A stretch of 64,000 bases of DNA, from NCBI GenBank assembly GCA_963778895.1, contig CAVZVZ010000005.1, positions 744,001-808,000 of the forward strand, read 5' to 3'. A program made the translations under genes and the position numbers. This document shows, piece after piece, positions 48,792 through 57,078 of this stretch; the stretch's first letter is position 1; every line of letters begins with the position of its first letter. Under the pieces are notes generated by a model. The model was not told the origin of the DNA. It made no database searches and was given only the letters and a program-made list of their open reading frames with translations. This DNA comes from CAVZVZ01 sp963778895. GTDB taxonomy: Bacteria; Actinomycetota; Acidimicrobiia; Acidimicrobiales; Acidimicrobilacustridaceae.

Positions 48792-50372
48792 GTGGCCGAG
48801 CCGGGCGATGGTCACGCCCACCCTCCCAACCTCCAGCGTCGCAAGCTCTTGCTGGCGGCCGGGTTCGTCGGCGCCAACGTCGTGGTGCTCAACAAACTCG
48901 GGCGCGGGCAGAGTCCGTCGCCGCGCCCGGAAGCCATTCGGGTCCAGGTGATCGGCGACCGCGCCAGCGGGCCGCCCGCACTCGCCGGCGCGGCGCCGGC
49001 ACCACCGGCGGGGCACGTCTTCGACCAAGTGATCAAGGGGGGTCGCGTCATCGACCCCGAAACCGGCTACGACGCCGTCGCGTCGGTCGGCATCGACGGT
49101 GACCGCATCATGTCCATCAGCTCCGAGCCGCTGACCGGCAAGAGCACGATCGACGCCACCAACCTGGTGGTCGCCCCTGGGTTCATCGACGTGCTGTCGT
49201 ACGAGCCCAACTCGTACGGGGTTTGGTACAAGCTCGGCGACGGCGTGACCACCAACCTCTGCATGCACGGCATCAACGACACCGCCGATGGCTTCTTCGA
49301 TTACTTCGGCAATGACGACCAACGTCCGCCGCTGCACTACGGCGGTGCGTTCGACGACCCACATATGCGCAGCGTCGAGGAAGACATCCCGAGCCAAGCG
49401 GCCACACCGTCACAGCTCACGTCGCTCACCCAGTCCTTCGAGGACGCCATCGCGAACGGCTACATCGGCTTGGACGTCGAGCCCGAGTACACCCCCTGGG
49501 TCACCTCCGAGGAGATCACCGCGCTGGCGCGAGTCGCGGCCGAGCACGGGCTGCCGGTCTTCTCGCACATCCGTGCGTCGAGCCCGGACGGGCCCAACGG
49601 CGGGAGCCTCGGCGCGCTCGACGAACTGCTGCGCGTCGCCGATGACACCGGCGTCGCAGTGCACGTCGATCACATCACGAGCATGACCACACATGTGATG
49701 GGGCCTGCGATCGAGAAGATCGACGCGGCCCGAGCACGGGGCCTCGACGTGTCGGCGTGCCTGTACCCCTATGACTTCTGGGCCACGACCTTGGCGTCGG
49801 AACGGTTCGCCCCCGGTTGGCAGGATCGCTTCGGCATCTCCTATGGCGACCTGGAGGTCGCCGGCACCGGGGAGCGGCTGACCGAAGCCAGCTTCGAGCG
49901 GTACCAGGCCCAGAACAAGCTCGTCGCCGCGCACGCGATCCCCGAGGATGACGTGCAGGCCGCACTGCGCGCGCCCTGGACGATCATCGGCAGCGACGCC
50001 ATTCTCGAGCCGGGCGACAACAACCATCCCCGATGCAGCGGCTGTTTCACCCGCACACTCGGTCGTTACGTCCGCGAGCTCGGGGTGCTGACGCTGGTCG
50101 AGGCCCTGGCCAAGATGACGATCCAGCCGGCTCAGCGCCTGGAATCCCGCGTGCCTGCGTTGCAGACCAAGGGGCGCCTGCAAATGGGTGCCGATGCCGA
50201 CATAACTGTCTTCGACCCTCAGACCGTCAGTGATCGCTCGACGATCGCCGATCCTGCCCAGATGGCGGCGGGTATCTCGTACGTGCTGGTGAGCGGTCAG
50301 GTCGTCAAGGCCGGCGACACGTTGAACAAGGACACCCGTCCGGGCCTCCCGATCCGCGGCGCCACCGCGTGA
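48792..50372 (+). CDS. Tat-exported amidohydrolase, D-aminoacylase-like, without the usual HxH metal motif
   Basis: 526 residues from GTG 48792; the frame is open back to 48726 but this GTG leaves a normal-length twin-arginine signal (LQRRKLLLAAGFVGANVVV). The amidohydrolase fold is clear: DQVIKGGRVIDPETGYDAVA, VAPGFIDVLSYEPNSYG, VHVDHITSMT, CFTRTLGRYVRELGVLTLVE and TKGRLQMGADADITVFDP. In N-acyl-D-amino-acid deacylases the segment after GFID is an HxH metal pair; here it is LSYEPN, so that metal site is absent. A divergent subfamily, or a non-hydrolytic member, is likely. It follows the sugar-transport operon by 91 bases. Confidence 0.85.
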   Translation: MAEPGDGHAHPPNLQRRKLLLAAGFVGANVVVLNKLGRGQSPSPRPEAIRVQVIGDRASGPPALAGAAPAPPAGHVFDQVIKGGRVIDPETGYDAVASVGIDGDRIMSISSEPLTGKSTIDATNLVVAPGFIDVLSYEPNSYGVWYKLGDGVTTNLCMHGINDTADGFFDYFGNDDQRPPLHYGGAFDDPHMRSVEEDIPSQAATPSQLTSLTQSFEDAIANGYIGLDVEPEYTPWVTSEEITALARVAAEHGLPVFSHIRASSPDGPNGGSLGALDELLRVADDTGVAVHVDHITSMTTHVMGPAIEKIDAARARGLDVSACLYPYDFWATTLASERFAPGWQDRFGISYGDLEVAGTGERLTEASFERYQAQNKLVAAHAIPEDDVQAALRAPWTIIGSDAILEPGDNNHPRCSGCFTRTLGRYVRELGVLTLVEALAKMTIQPAQRLESRVPALQTKGRLQMGADADITVFDPQTVSDRSTIADPAQMAAGISYVLVSGQVVKAGDTLNKDTRPGLPIRGATA

Positions 50373-50528
50373 CCCGCTGATCACCCCTTGTACATGCCGC
50401 CGCCACAGGCGGGACCATGAGGCGACAACCACGCCTGAACGTGCTACTACGACATGTGAGTACTGTGCGGAGTGGTCGAGATGGTTAACCAGCTCACAAA
50501 TTCGTGACGGCGAACTGGAGGCACCGGA

Positions 50529-50759
50529 ATGGCGCCGACGAGAAAGGCGATCCACGCCTACTTGAGTCCCGAAGCACACGACGCTTGGCACGATTTCGCC
50601 GCGGAGAACGGCGTGTCGGTGTCCGGCCTACTCGAGGCGATTGCAAGTGAATGGTCGACCCGCTTGGCGCGGGGCGAGCCTGCTCTGCCCGATGAGGAGC
50701 ACCTGGTGAAGACCGCCCGGCGGGTAGACGCCGATCGGCGGCGCCGCAAGCGAGACTGA
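50529..50759 (+). CDS. Small DNA-binding-like protein (possible ribbon-helix-helix)
   Basis: 76 residues with GGAGG before the ATG. KAIHAYLSPEAHDAWHDFAA and ENGVSVSGLLEAIASEW resemble the strand-helix-helix of RHH regulators; the C-terminus is strongly basic (ARRVDADRRRRKRD). A perfect 10-bp palindrome, TGGTTAACCA (50482-50491), lies about 40 bases upstream and could be its operator. There is no partner toxin next to it. The assignment is tentative. Confidence 0.6.
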   Translation: MAPTRKAIHAYLSPEAHDAWHDFAAENGVSVSGLLEAIASEWSTRLARGEPALPDEEHLVKTARRVDADRRRRKRD

Positions 50760-50782
50760 CACCGATAGCGACAACCGACCCC

Positions 50783-51337
50783 TCAGTACCCGTACCCCCC
50801 GGAGCTGGCCTTGGTCGTCGACGTCGAGCTCGATGAGGCCGAGGACGAGGACGAAGACGAAGCCCCACCGCCACCTGTGGCGCCCGCTGGCGCGCTGGTG
50901 ACCACCACGGACCCCTGCATGCCGGTGTTCTTGTGGAACCGGCAGTAGAAGTCGAGCTGACCCGTCGTCGGAGCGGTGAGCTCTGCTTCACCCGTCTGGC
51001 CCGGGTCGACCACCACGTCGACACCGGTTGCCGTGGTCACGGTGTGCTGCCGGCTGCCCCCGTTGTGCAACTCGAGCCTCACGGTGGCACCCGGAGCGAC
51101 CTCGAGGAACGTCGGACCGAAGTAGTTGTCATCGAGCTCCATTTGGACACTGGGCGTGCTTCCGGCACCGGTGAGATCGGTGGTGCCGTGATCGTTGACC
51201 TTGCCGCTCAAGGAAACGGGTGGCGAGGTACCCCCGGTCGAGGTGGCTTGGTCCTTGGACTTCGAACAGCCGGCTACCGAAACAACGAGCACGGCGACCG
51301 CGCACAGCATCGTGCGATGCCTCGAGGTCAGCAACAT
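50783..51337 (-). CDS. Cupredoxin-like lipoprotein (type 1 copper)
   Basis: 184 residues; the ATG at 51337 is set by AGGAGGTG just upstream, although the frame extends further. The signal peptide ends VVSVAGCSKS (lipobox). The cupredoxin domain has DDNYFGPTFLEVAPGATV, RQHTVT (first His ligand) and DFYCRFHKNTGM, a C-x2-H-x4-M loop supplying the Cys, His and Met copper ligands. The tail is a Ser/Thr/Gly-rich low-complexity linker. Probably an extracytoplasmic electron carrier. It is divergent from an ECF sigma factor gene that may regulate it. Confidence 0.87.
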   Translation of the reverse strand: MLLTSRHRTMLCAVAVLVVSVAGCSKSKDQATSTGGTSPPVSLSGKVNDHGTTDLTGAGSTPSVQMELDDNYFGPTFLEVAPGATVRLELHNGGSRQHTVTTATGVDVVVDPGQTGEAELTAPTTGQLDFYCRFHKNTGMQGSVVVTSAPAGATGGGGASSSSSSSASSSSTSTTKASSGGYGY

Positions 51338-51426
51338 CGCGCACCTCCTGGATTGGTTCTGCATGAGTGGTCCTCGGTCCATACGACCGGCGTAGCAATC
51401 GGGATTGCAGTGGCTACCTTGGCCGG

Positions 51427-52056
51427 ATGCCTCGTCTGCGCCGCCGCAATCCCGCGACGGCCCCCGCTCGTACAGAAGGCGTGTGGAAAGCAGCTGACGA
51501 CGCCCTGGTCGCAGGCATCGCCGCGGGCGATGCCGAGGCCGCCCGGGTATTCGTGCGGCGTCACCAGCGCCGTGTCGTCGGTCTCGCCATCACGATCGTC
51601 GGCGATCCCAGCACTGCCGAGGACGTGGCCCAAGAGGCGTTCACCCGGGTCTGGCGCCACGCCGCGAACTACGACCCCCGTCGGGCCAGCGTCGTCACCT
51701 GGATGCTCACGATCACCCGAAATCTGGCCATCGACGCCACGCGACTGCGGCGCGCGGTCGTCGTCGACCCGGACGCGTTGGTGGGGATGGACGAGGAGTC
51801 GATGGTCGAGCGCAGCGATCCGGCCGACCGGGCGGTGGGAAGCACCGAGGCCGACAGGCTCCGCGACGCGCTGGCTCGCATCCCACGCGAGCAGCGGCAC
51901 GCGTTGGTACTGGCGGGGGTGTTCGGACTGACCGCGGCCGAAGTCGCCGAGCGGGAGCAGATACCACTCGGCACCGCCAAGACGCGCATCCGTTCGGCCA
52001 TGCGCAAGCTCCGCGCCGATCTCACCCTGGACGACTCGGGGAGGTCGGGCTCATGA
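51427..52056 (+). CDS. ECF RNA polymerase sigma factor
   Basis: 209 residues from ATG 51427. Region 2 is FVRRHQRRVVGLAITIVGDP followed by AEDVAQEAFTRVWRH (core binding and -10 recognition), and region 4 is IPREQRHALVLAGVFGLTAA followed by EVAEREQIPLGTAKTRIRSA (helix-turn-helix for -35). The anti-sigma gene starts within its stop codon (ATGA). Likely responds to an envelope, redox or metal signal through that partner. Confidence 0.95.
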   Translation: MPRLRRRNPATAPARTEGVWKAADDALVAGIAAGDAEAARVFVRRHQRRVVGLAITIVGDPSTAEDVAQEAFTRVWRHAANYDPRRASVVTWMLTITRNLAIDATRLRRAVVVDPDALVGMDEESMVERSDPADRAVGSTEADRLRDALARIPREQRHALVLAGVFGLTAAEVAEREQIPLGTAKTRIRSAMRKLRADLTLDDSGRSGS

Positions 52057-52721
52057 GCGCGTTCGCCTGTGAGCAATGCCGCGACATCGCGCCCGAGCTC
52101 GCGCTCGGTATCGCTAGCGGCGACGAACGCGCCGCGGCATTGCGACACCTCGCGCATTGCCCGGATTGCCGTGAGGACGTACAGACGCTGACCGACACGG
52201 CCGACCAGCTGTTGCTCGCGTCACCCGAGGTCGAACCGTCGGCGGGATTCGACGAGCGGGTGGTGGCGGCGTTCACTGTCGGCGCTCCCAAGGCCCGGTC
52301 GCGTCGCACACTCGTACTCGCCGCCGCGGCGGCGATCGTCGTCGCCTTGGCCTGCGGGGCCGTCGCCGGGTGGCTGGTCGGCCGGCCCGACGCCGAGCAG
52401 CAGCAGTACGCGCAGCAGGGCAGGGACATGAGCGGCCTGCGCGAAGCGTCGTTCGGGCTCGACGATCCGGCGACTCGCGTCGTCGCGTACGACGGTGACC
52501 CGTCTTGGCTGCTCCTGATGGTGAACGGTGGGCTGGCCGACGGCACCTACTCCATCGTGTGCGACTACCAGGGCGGCTGGTCGCTGTCGCCGGGCACGGT
52601 GACGGTGCACGACGGCCGGGGCACCTGGTCAGCCACGGTTCCCCGGACCCTGGCCGACCTCACCGGGGTTCGGCTGCAGACCGCCACCGGCGACCCGGTC
52701 GCCGAAGCCCCCTTCACCTAG
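52053..52721 (+). CDS. Zinc-binding membrane anti-sigma factor
   Basis: 222 residues. The N-terminal zinc anti-sigma domain has FACEQCRDIAPELALG and RHLAHCPDCREDV (HxxxCxxC). One transmembrane span lies near residues 88-110 (LVLAAAAAIVVALACGAVAGW). The exported C-terminal domain (TRVVAYDGDPSWLLLMVNGG) resembles anti-sigma-K-type sensor domains. It holds the ECF factor inactive at the membrane until a signal releases it; the HxxxCxxC may make that release redox-sensitive. Confidence 0.92.
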   Translation: MSAFACEQCRDIAPELALGIASGDERAAALRHLAHCPDCREDVQTLTDTADQLLLASPEVEPSAGFDERVVAAFTVGAPKARSRRTLVLAAAAAIVVALACGAVAGWLVGRPDAEQQQYAQQGRDMSGLREASFGLDDPATRVVAYDGDPSWLLLMVNGGLADGTYSIVCDYQGGWSLSPGTVTVHDGRGTWSATVPRTLADLTGVRLQTATGDPVAEAPFT

Positions 52722-52788
52722 GCACCACCCTCCGGAAAACCCGTCGTTCGAAGTCATCCGTAGTCCCATCTGGGTGCGAACCCCAACT

Positions 52789-52833
52789 GGCGAGGATTTG
52801 GCCGGCGAGGATTTGGCCGGCGAAGACTGGGCC
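52789..52833 (+). repeat. Three tandem 15-bp units
   Basis: GGCGAGGATTTGGCC occurs twice in direct succession (52789-52803 and 52804-52818) and is followed by GGCGAAGACTGGGCC (52819-52833), then the start of a fourth unit. In one frame the units read GEDLA-GEDLA-GEDWA, the periodicity of a pentapeptide repeat, but the frame runs on into basic non-coding-looking sequence. It may be a remnant or a slippage product. Confidence 0.6.
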
Positions 52834-52874
52834 GGCGAGATGGCGATCGATTCGAAGGGCGAGCTGCGTAGGCG

Positions 52875-53042
52875 ATGGATGCGGGCGGCGACGAGGACGA
52901 AGAGGCGACGACGACGTTGCGGTCGCACCGAAAGCGACCGGAGCCGCACGGGACCGAACGGCTCCTCGCCGAAGAGGTGGACGAGAACCTGACCGACCTG
53001 CTCTTCGGCGAGATGAACGAACCTCCGACCGGAGATCGCTGA
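52875..53042 (+). CDS. Small acidic protein of unknown function
   Basis: 55 residues from ATG 52875, just after an in-frame TAG, ending at TGA 53042. The sequence starts MDAGGDEDEEATTTLRSH and ends ENLTDLLFGEMNEPPTGDR, with protein-like composition compared with the Arg-rich alternative frames. It lies between the anti-sigma gene and the DUF1028 gene. No family recognised. Confidence 0.4.
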   Translation: MDAGGDEDEEATTTLRSHRKRPEPHGTERLLAEEVDENLTDLLFGEMNEPPTGDR

Positions 53043-53093
53043 CTCCACGGGCGTACGCTCGCGGCAATCCCACGTCTCAGGAGGGCCGTAGTC

Positions 53094-53990
53094 ATGACGC
53101 TGTCGATCGTGGCTCGCGATCCGAACACCGGCGATCTGGGCGTGGCCGTCGTGACGGGCTTCTTCGCGGTGGGCGCCGCGGTGCCATTCGTCGAGGCGGG
53201 TGTGGGCGCGATCGCGTCCCAGGCCATGTCCGAACCGACCTACGGGCACCAGGGCCTCGCCGCGCTGCGCAACCGGACGGCACCGACCGAAGTCTTGGCC
53301 GCGATCAGAGCCGACGACCCCTTGGCCTCCGTCCGCCAAGTTGGGATGGTCGACAGAGACGGTCAGGTCGCCGCGTTCACGGGCGAGTTGTGCGTCGAAG
53401 CGGCGATGGACCTGCAAGGCGACGGCTTCAGCGTCCAAGGCAACATGCTGGCGTCACCCGAGGTCGTGCCGGCCGCCGCGGAGGCGTTCACACGCCATGG
53501 GGGATCCCTCGTCGAACGGCTCCTGTCCGGGGTGCGGGCGGCGGTGCAGGCCGGCGGTGATCAACGTGGTCATCAGTCAGCGGCCGCCCGCGTCGTTGCG
53601 GGCGCCGCGGGGACGAACCCGTGGGACGGTGTCTCGATCGACGTCCGAGTCGATGACCACCCGCAGCCGGTGGACGAGCTCGATCGCCTGGTGACGCTCG
53701 CACGCGCCTTCCGCGGCCTCGATCACGCCATCACGGCGATGATGGGAGGCGATCTGACGACCGCGCTCGCCCGCAGCGAGGAGGCCCACGCCTTGGCGCC
53801 GCTAGATCCGAACGTCGCCTTCGGTCGGGCCGGCGTGCTGTGGGCCGCAGGTGAACGCGACGATGCCGCGACGCTGACGAAGCAGCTGTTCGAACGCGAC
53901 CCGCAGTTCCGTGAGTGGGTACGTCGCTTCGCCGCCACGGGCCTGCTTCCCATGACAGCCGACGAGCTCGACATGATCCTCGCGCTGTGA
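53094..53990 (+). CDS. DUF1028 family protein (Ntn-hydrolase-like) with TPR-like tail
   Basis: 298 residues after AGGAGGGCC. TLSIVARDPNTGDLGVAVVT, VGAAVPFVEAGVGAIASQAM, QVGMVDRDGQVAAFTGELCV and QGNMLASPEVVPAAAEAF are typical DUF1028 motifs. The fold is thought to be Ntn-like, though catalytic activity is unproven. Residues about 215-290 form helix pairs (LTTALARSEEAHALAPLDPN) like one or two TPR units. It is convergent with the oxidoreductase gene. Confidence 0.9.
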   Translation: MTLSIVARDPNTGDLGVAVVTGFFAVGAAVPFVEAGVGAIASQAMSEPTYGHQGLAALRNRTAPTEVLAAIRADDPLASVRQVGMVDRDGQVAAFTGELCVEAAMDLQGDGFSVQGNMLASPEVVPAAAEAFTRHGGSLVERLLSGVRAAVQAGGDQRGHQSAAARVVAGAAGTNPWDGVSIDVRVDDHPQPVDELDRLVTLARAFRGLDHAITAMMGGDLTTALARSEEAHALAPLDPNVAFGRAGVLWAAGERDDAATLTKQLFERDPQFREWVRRFAATGLLPMTADELDMILAL

Positions 53991-53997
53991 CCAGCAG

Positions 53998-55095
53998 CTA
54001 AGCGTCTCCACTGGTGGGTACGTCGATGGCGCGTCCCTCTCGGTCGGACTCGAACGCTGCCATCAGCGCGGCCAGCACGTGGCGAGCGGCCGCGCCGCTC
54101 ATGATCGGTTGGTCGACTTCCCCTCGGTAGAACGCCAGCGCGTGTGCGGTCGAAGCGCTGAAGGCGTCGGGCGGGCGGTCGTCGAGGTCGTGGTAGGCAC
54201 GCATCTCGCCGTCGCGGTAGAGCACTACGGCCGGTTCTTGGATGCCCTGCGCGCTGATGCGGTTGGCGCGGACGTAGCCGCGACTGCCTGTGACTTCGAC
54301 CCGCTCGTCTCCGGTGTAGTGCGACGAGCGGAAGTACGTGTCGATGGCGAACGAGATGTCGAGCACGGCGCGGAGGCCGCTCACGTGCTCCCATACGAGC
54401 GTCGACGGCGCGTCCATCTCGATACCAGGCACGATCTCGGTGCGACCGAGCCACGCGTACACCCGGCGGATCGGACCGAACAGCCACGTCGCCACCGCGA
54501 ACTGATGCCATCCATGGTCGAAGACCATCATCCCTCGACCATCGAGGGCCTGTTCGAACTGCCAGCGCAGGCTCGACTCCGGTATGTCCCAACCGCCGCG
54601 GCCCGTGGCGACGATCTTCATGTGCGCGCCCACTGGTACACCGATCTCACCGTTGTCGATGAGCTCTTTCATCTTCACGAGCGGCGGGAAGAAGACGTAG
54701 TCCTCGAGCACGCGCAGCGTGCCGCCGGCCGGAACCGCGGCGAGCATTCGATCGGCGCCTTCCATGTCGCGCGCCAGGGGCTTCTGCACCTGCACGTGGA
54801 AGCCAGCTTCGAGCACCTGGCACACCACTTCGCTGTGCATCGGTGTCGGCACGAGGACGTCGACGACATCGGCTCGGTCCTGCATCGCACTGAGCAGCTC
54901 GTCGAGCGACGACGTCGTGAGCGCGTTGGGACAGAGCGGACCCCATCGCTCCAACGCATTGGCGTCGACATCGCACAGCCCGACGATCTCGACGTCGTCC
55001 CGCCCGAGGTAGCTGGGCAGGACCAGCTCGGCGATCTGGCCCAGCCCGACGACCGCGAGGCGTAACGGCCCCGCGATGGGAAGTGGCGTGGGCAT
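53998..55095 (-). CDS. Gfo/Idh/MocA-family oxidoreductase
   Basis: 365 residues. RLAVVGLGQIAELVLPSYLG is the N-terminal Rossmann motif, VVDVLVPTPMHSEVVCQVLE and AGFHVQVQKPLARD carry the family's nucleotide-site EKP-like lysine region (here QKP), and GRGMMVFDHGWHQFAVATWL supplies the D-x-x-x-H catalytic pair. The C-terminal beta-sheet domain follows. It oxidises or reduces a sugar or cyclitol with NAD(P). It lies upstream of nothing obvious; the EamA transporter gene precedes it by 12 bases in the same direction and could handle the same metabolite. Confidence 0.9.
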   Translation of the reverse strand: MPTPLPIAGPLRLAVVGLGQIAELVLPSYLGRDDVEIVGLCDVDANALERWGPLCPNALTTSSLDELLSAMQDRADVVDVLVPTPMHSEVVCQVLEAGFHVQVQKPLARDMEGADRMLAAVPAGGTLRVLEDYVFFPPLVKMKELIDNGEIGVPVGAHMKIVATGRGGWDIPESSLRWQFEQALDGRGMMVFDHGWHQFAVATWLFGPIRRVYAWLGRTEIVPGIEMDAPSTLVWEHVSGLRAVLDISFAIDTYFRSSHYTGDERVEVTGSRGYVRANRISAQGIQEPAVVLYRDGEMRAYHDLDDRPPDAFSASTAHALAFYRGEVDQPIMSGAAARHVLAALMAAFESDREGRAIDVPTSGDA

Positions 55096-55107
55096 GACAG
55101 CAGCCTC

Positions 55108-55941
55108 TTAGCCCGCGGCGATCAGGACGAGTCCGACCAGCGCGATCACGAGGCCGATCAGTTGCACGCGAGACGCCTTCTCGTGCAGGTACCAGTGCGC
55201 GTGAGCCACGGTGAAACCGGGCGCCAGGGAAGCAACAGGAGCAACCGTGGCGGCGAGGCCGTTGCGCAAGGCGACCAACAACAGCGTCGCGGCGGTGACG
55301 TCGAGAACGCCTGCGCTCATCGCCTGCGCAGCCGGCACACGCGGGGTGACGAGACGCGTGCGCGTGACCAACAGAGCGGCGATCACCACCACCACGGCCG
55401 CAGCCCGTGAGGTGAGCACCGGCCAGAAACCCGAGTCCTGGTTGGTGGCGGCGTAGAAGATGAACGACAACCCGAAGCCGACACCGGCGCCCACCGCTAG
55501 CACCAATGACCGCGCCGCGTTGTCCGTGGACGACCCGCCTCGTTCACGACTGATCAGGCCGCCCGCGACGATGGCCAAACCGACGCCGACAAGCGCAAGC
55601 GTCGACGGTCGTTCACCCCTCGCCAGCCCCCAGGCCACGGGGATGACGGCACCGATGACCGCCGCAACCGGCGCGACCCTGCCGATCTGGCCGATCGCGA
55701 GCCCTTGGTAGAGACATCCGAGGGCAACCACGTTCAGGGCCCCGGCGCCGGCGCCGAGCACGAGATCGGCTGACGTCGGATTTCCACCGGCGACAACCGC
55801 AACGATCACGGCGCCCGCGAACGCACACAGTTGCGCGATCACCAGAACCGCCAGCGTCGACGCCCGCCGCGACGCCAGCCCGCCGAGGAAGTCCCCGCTG
55901 CCGAACGACGCCGCCACGATCAGTCCGAGCAGCAACGACAT
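55108..55941 (-). CDS. EamA/DMT-superfamily transporter
   Basis: 277 residues with about ten hydrophobic spans arranged as two EamA repeats of five. Landmarks are LLGLIVAASFGSGDFLGGLA at the start, LGAGAGALNVVALGCLYQGL in the first repeat and PGFTVAHAHWYLHEKASRVQ in the second. The family exports or imports amino acids, sugars or other small metabolites by proton or exchange coupling. It probably forms a two-gene unit with the downstream oxidoreductase (12-bp gap). Confidence 0.88.
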   Translation of the reverse strand: MSLLLGLIVAASFGSGDFLGGLASRRASTLAVLVIAQLCAFAGAVIVAVVAGGNPTSADLVLGAGAGALNVVALGCLYQGLAIGQIGRVAPVAAVIGAVIPVAWGLARGERPSTLALVGVGLAIVAGGLISRERGGSSTDNAARSLVLAVGAGVGFGLSFIFYAATNQDSGFWPVLTSRAAAVVVVIAALLVTRTRLVTPRVPAAQAMSAGVLDVTAATLLLVALRNGLAATVAPVASLAPGFTVAHAHWYLHEKASRVQLIGLVIALVGLVLIAAG

Positions 55942-56154
55942 CCCGGTGACCCTAAACGGCGGCTCTCACGCGCGGCCGTATTGTGCGCCTGATGTCGCGT
56001 CCGCTGCTGTTCGAACGCCTTCCCCGACTGCGGCTCGAAGCGAAGTTGACCTGGACGGCACGCACACCGAGTGCGACAGATCGCCGCGCGGCGATCTCGT
56101 GGCGCGGAACGGATCGATGAGCTCGCCTCACGACCTGCCGAACGAGTCGGGGAC

Positions 56155-56358
56155 GTGAACCTTCGATGGATGCGCCGGATCGACCAGGTCACGGCGGCAA
56201 AGGGCGTACCCATGGCCGAGGTGATTCGTCGTGCGCTCGATGAGTATCTCGACGAAGAACTCGACGCGGCGACAGCGCTCGAGCACGGTCTGTCGCTGGT
56301 GACCCGGAACCGGAAAGACTTCACCAAGGTCCGAGGTCTGAGAATCCGCGCTCTCTGA
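56155..56358 (+). pseudogene. VapBC relic: antitoxin head fused to toxin tail
   Basis: From GTG 56155 the frame reads a ribbon-helix-helix antitoxin segment, MRRIDQVTAAKGVPMAEV to RRALDEYLDEE. It then passes directly into LDAATALEHGLSLVTRNRKD and FTKVRGLRIRAL, which is the last third of a VapC PIN toxin (the DAxxAATALEHG and VTRNxxDF motifs). The VapB tail and the first two thirds of VapC are missing, so an in-frame deletion has joined the two genes. The first PIN acidic residues are lost and toxicity is not expected. Confidence 0.7.
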
Positions 56359-56368
56359 CCGAGCGTGT

Positions 56369-57019
56369 CTAGCGACGTGTCAGTTCGAACGCGGACTCCG
56401 TCATCGCGGCTAGTCCTCGCTCGCGGAACCTCTCGTCGAGCACATCGCGCGTTTCGAGGTGCTCGACAATGAAGCCCTCTCGAAACAGGCGGTCGACCTC
56501 CCCGTTCGAGACCGCGAACGGAGGTCCGTCCATCTGCGACTGGTCATAGTCGAACGTGACGAGCAACACCTTGGCGCCAGTTGGCACGAGGGCCTGCATG
56601 TGGCTGGCGTACTTCATCCGAGTCTCGGCATCGAGGGCCACCAGTGCCGCCCGATCGAAGACGGCATCGACGGCACCGACGTGTTCGTTCGTCACCGCAA
56701 AGAAGTCCGCCGCGAACAGCGTGTACTTGTCGGCCGTGTACCGCACCGGCGGTCCGGTCCCGACTTCGGGTGCCAGACCCCGCTCGGCGAAGAATTCCTT
56801 GACTGCCTGTTCGACGTACTCGACGCCCACAACTGCGTCGGCCCGATCGGCGAGGAACACCATGTCCAAGCTCTTGCCGCACAGCGGCACGAGAACGCGC
56901 CCCAGGGGCTCTCGGCCCCAAACCTGCTGGTGGTACTGCGCGAGGAGATCCGTCACGTCGGGCTGGTGAAAGCCGATCTTGCCGTCGCGCCAACGGGCGT
57001 CCCAATCCTCTAGTTCCAT
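56369..57019 (-). CDS. tpm: Thiopurine S-methyltransferase-family protein
   Basis: 216 residues. WDARWRDGKIGFHQPDVTDL is the family's W-x-x-R-W...GF-H start, GRVLVPLCGKSLDMVFLADR is the SAM-binding motif I, and VDAVFDRAALVALDAETRMK and VLLVTFDYDQSQMDGPPFAV complete the fold. Bacterial members methylate thiols and selenium or tellurium oxyanions, giving volatile, less toxic species. TAGGGT 6 bases before the ATG implies a leaderless transcript. It is divergent from the receiver/FAD oxidoreductase gene. Confidence 0.92.
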   Translation of the reverse strand: MELEDWDARWRDGKIGFHQPDVTDLLAQYHQQVWGREPLGRVLVPLCGKSLDMVFLADRADAVVGVEYVEQAVKEFFAERGLAPEVGTGPPVRYTADKYTLFAADFFAVTNEHVGAVDAVFDRAALVALDAETRMKYASHMQALVPTGAKVLLVTFDYDQSQMDGPPFAVSNGEVDRLFREGFIVEHLETRDVLDERFRERGLAAMTESAFELTRR

Positions 57020-57025
57020 GGCCGC

Positions 57026-57031
57026 ACCCTA
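57026..57031 (-). promoter_or_regulatory. -10 element of tpm (leaderless type)
   Basis: On the minus strand TAGGGT is followed by GCGGCC and then ATG, exactly the 6-base spacing seen at vapB, the exonuclease operon and the desaturase. The divergent gene has TAAAGT at 57066-57071, 7 bases before its ATG, so the 59-bp gap carries two back-to-back promoters. Confidence 0.5.
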
Positions 57032-57078
57032 CTTTTGCGCTCGATGGTCCATCGGAGAGGTGACCTAAAGTGCGGGCC

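Noticed and set aside
55992..56120. 42-codon plus-strand frame reading LLFERLPRLRLEAKLTW
   Set aside because: It faintly resembles the C-terminus of a cytochrome P450, but it is too short and diverges after 20 residues, so I do not call a relic.
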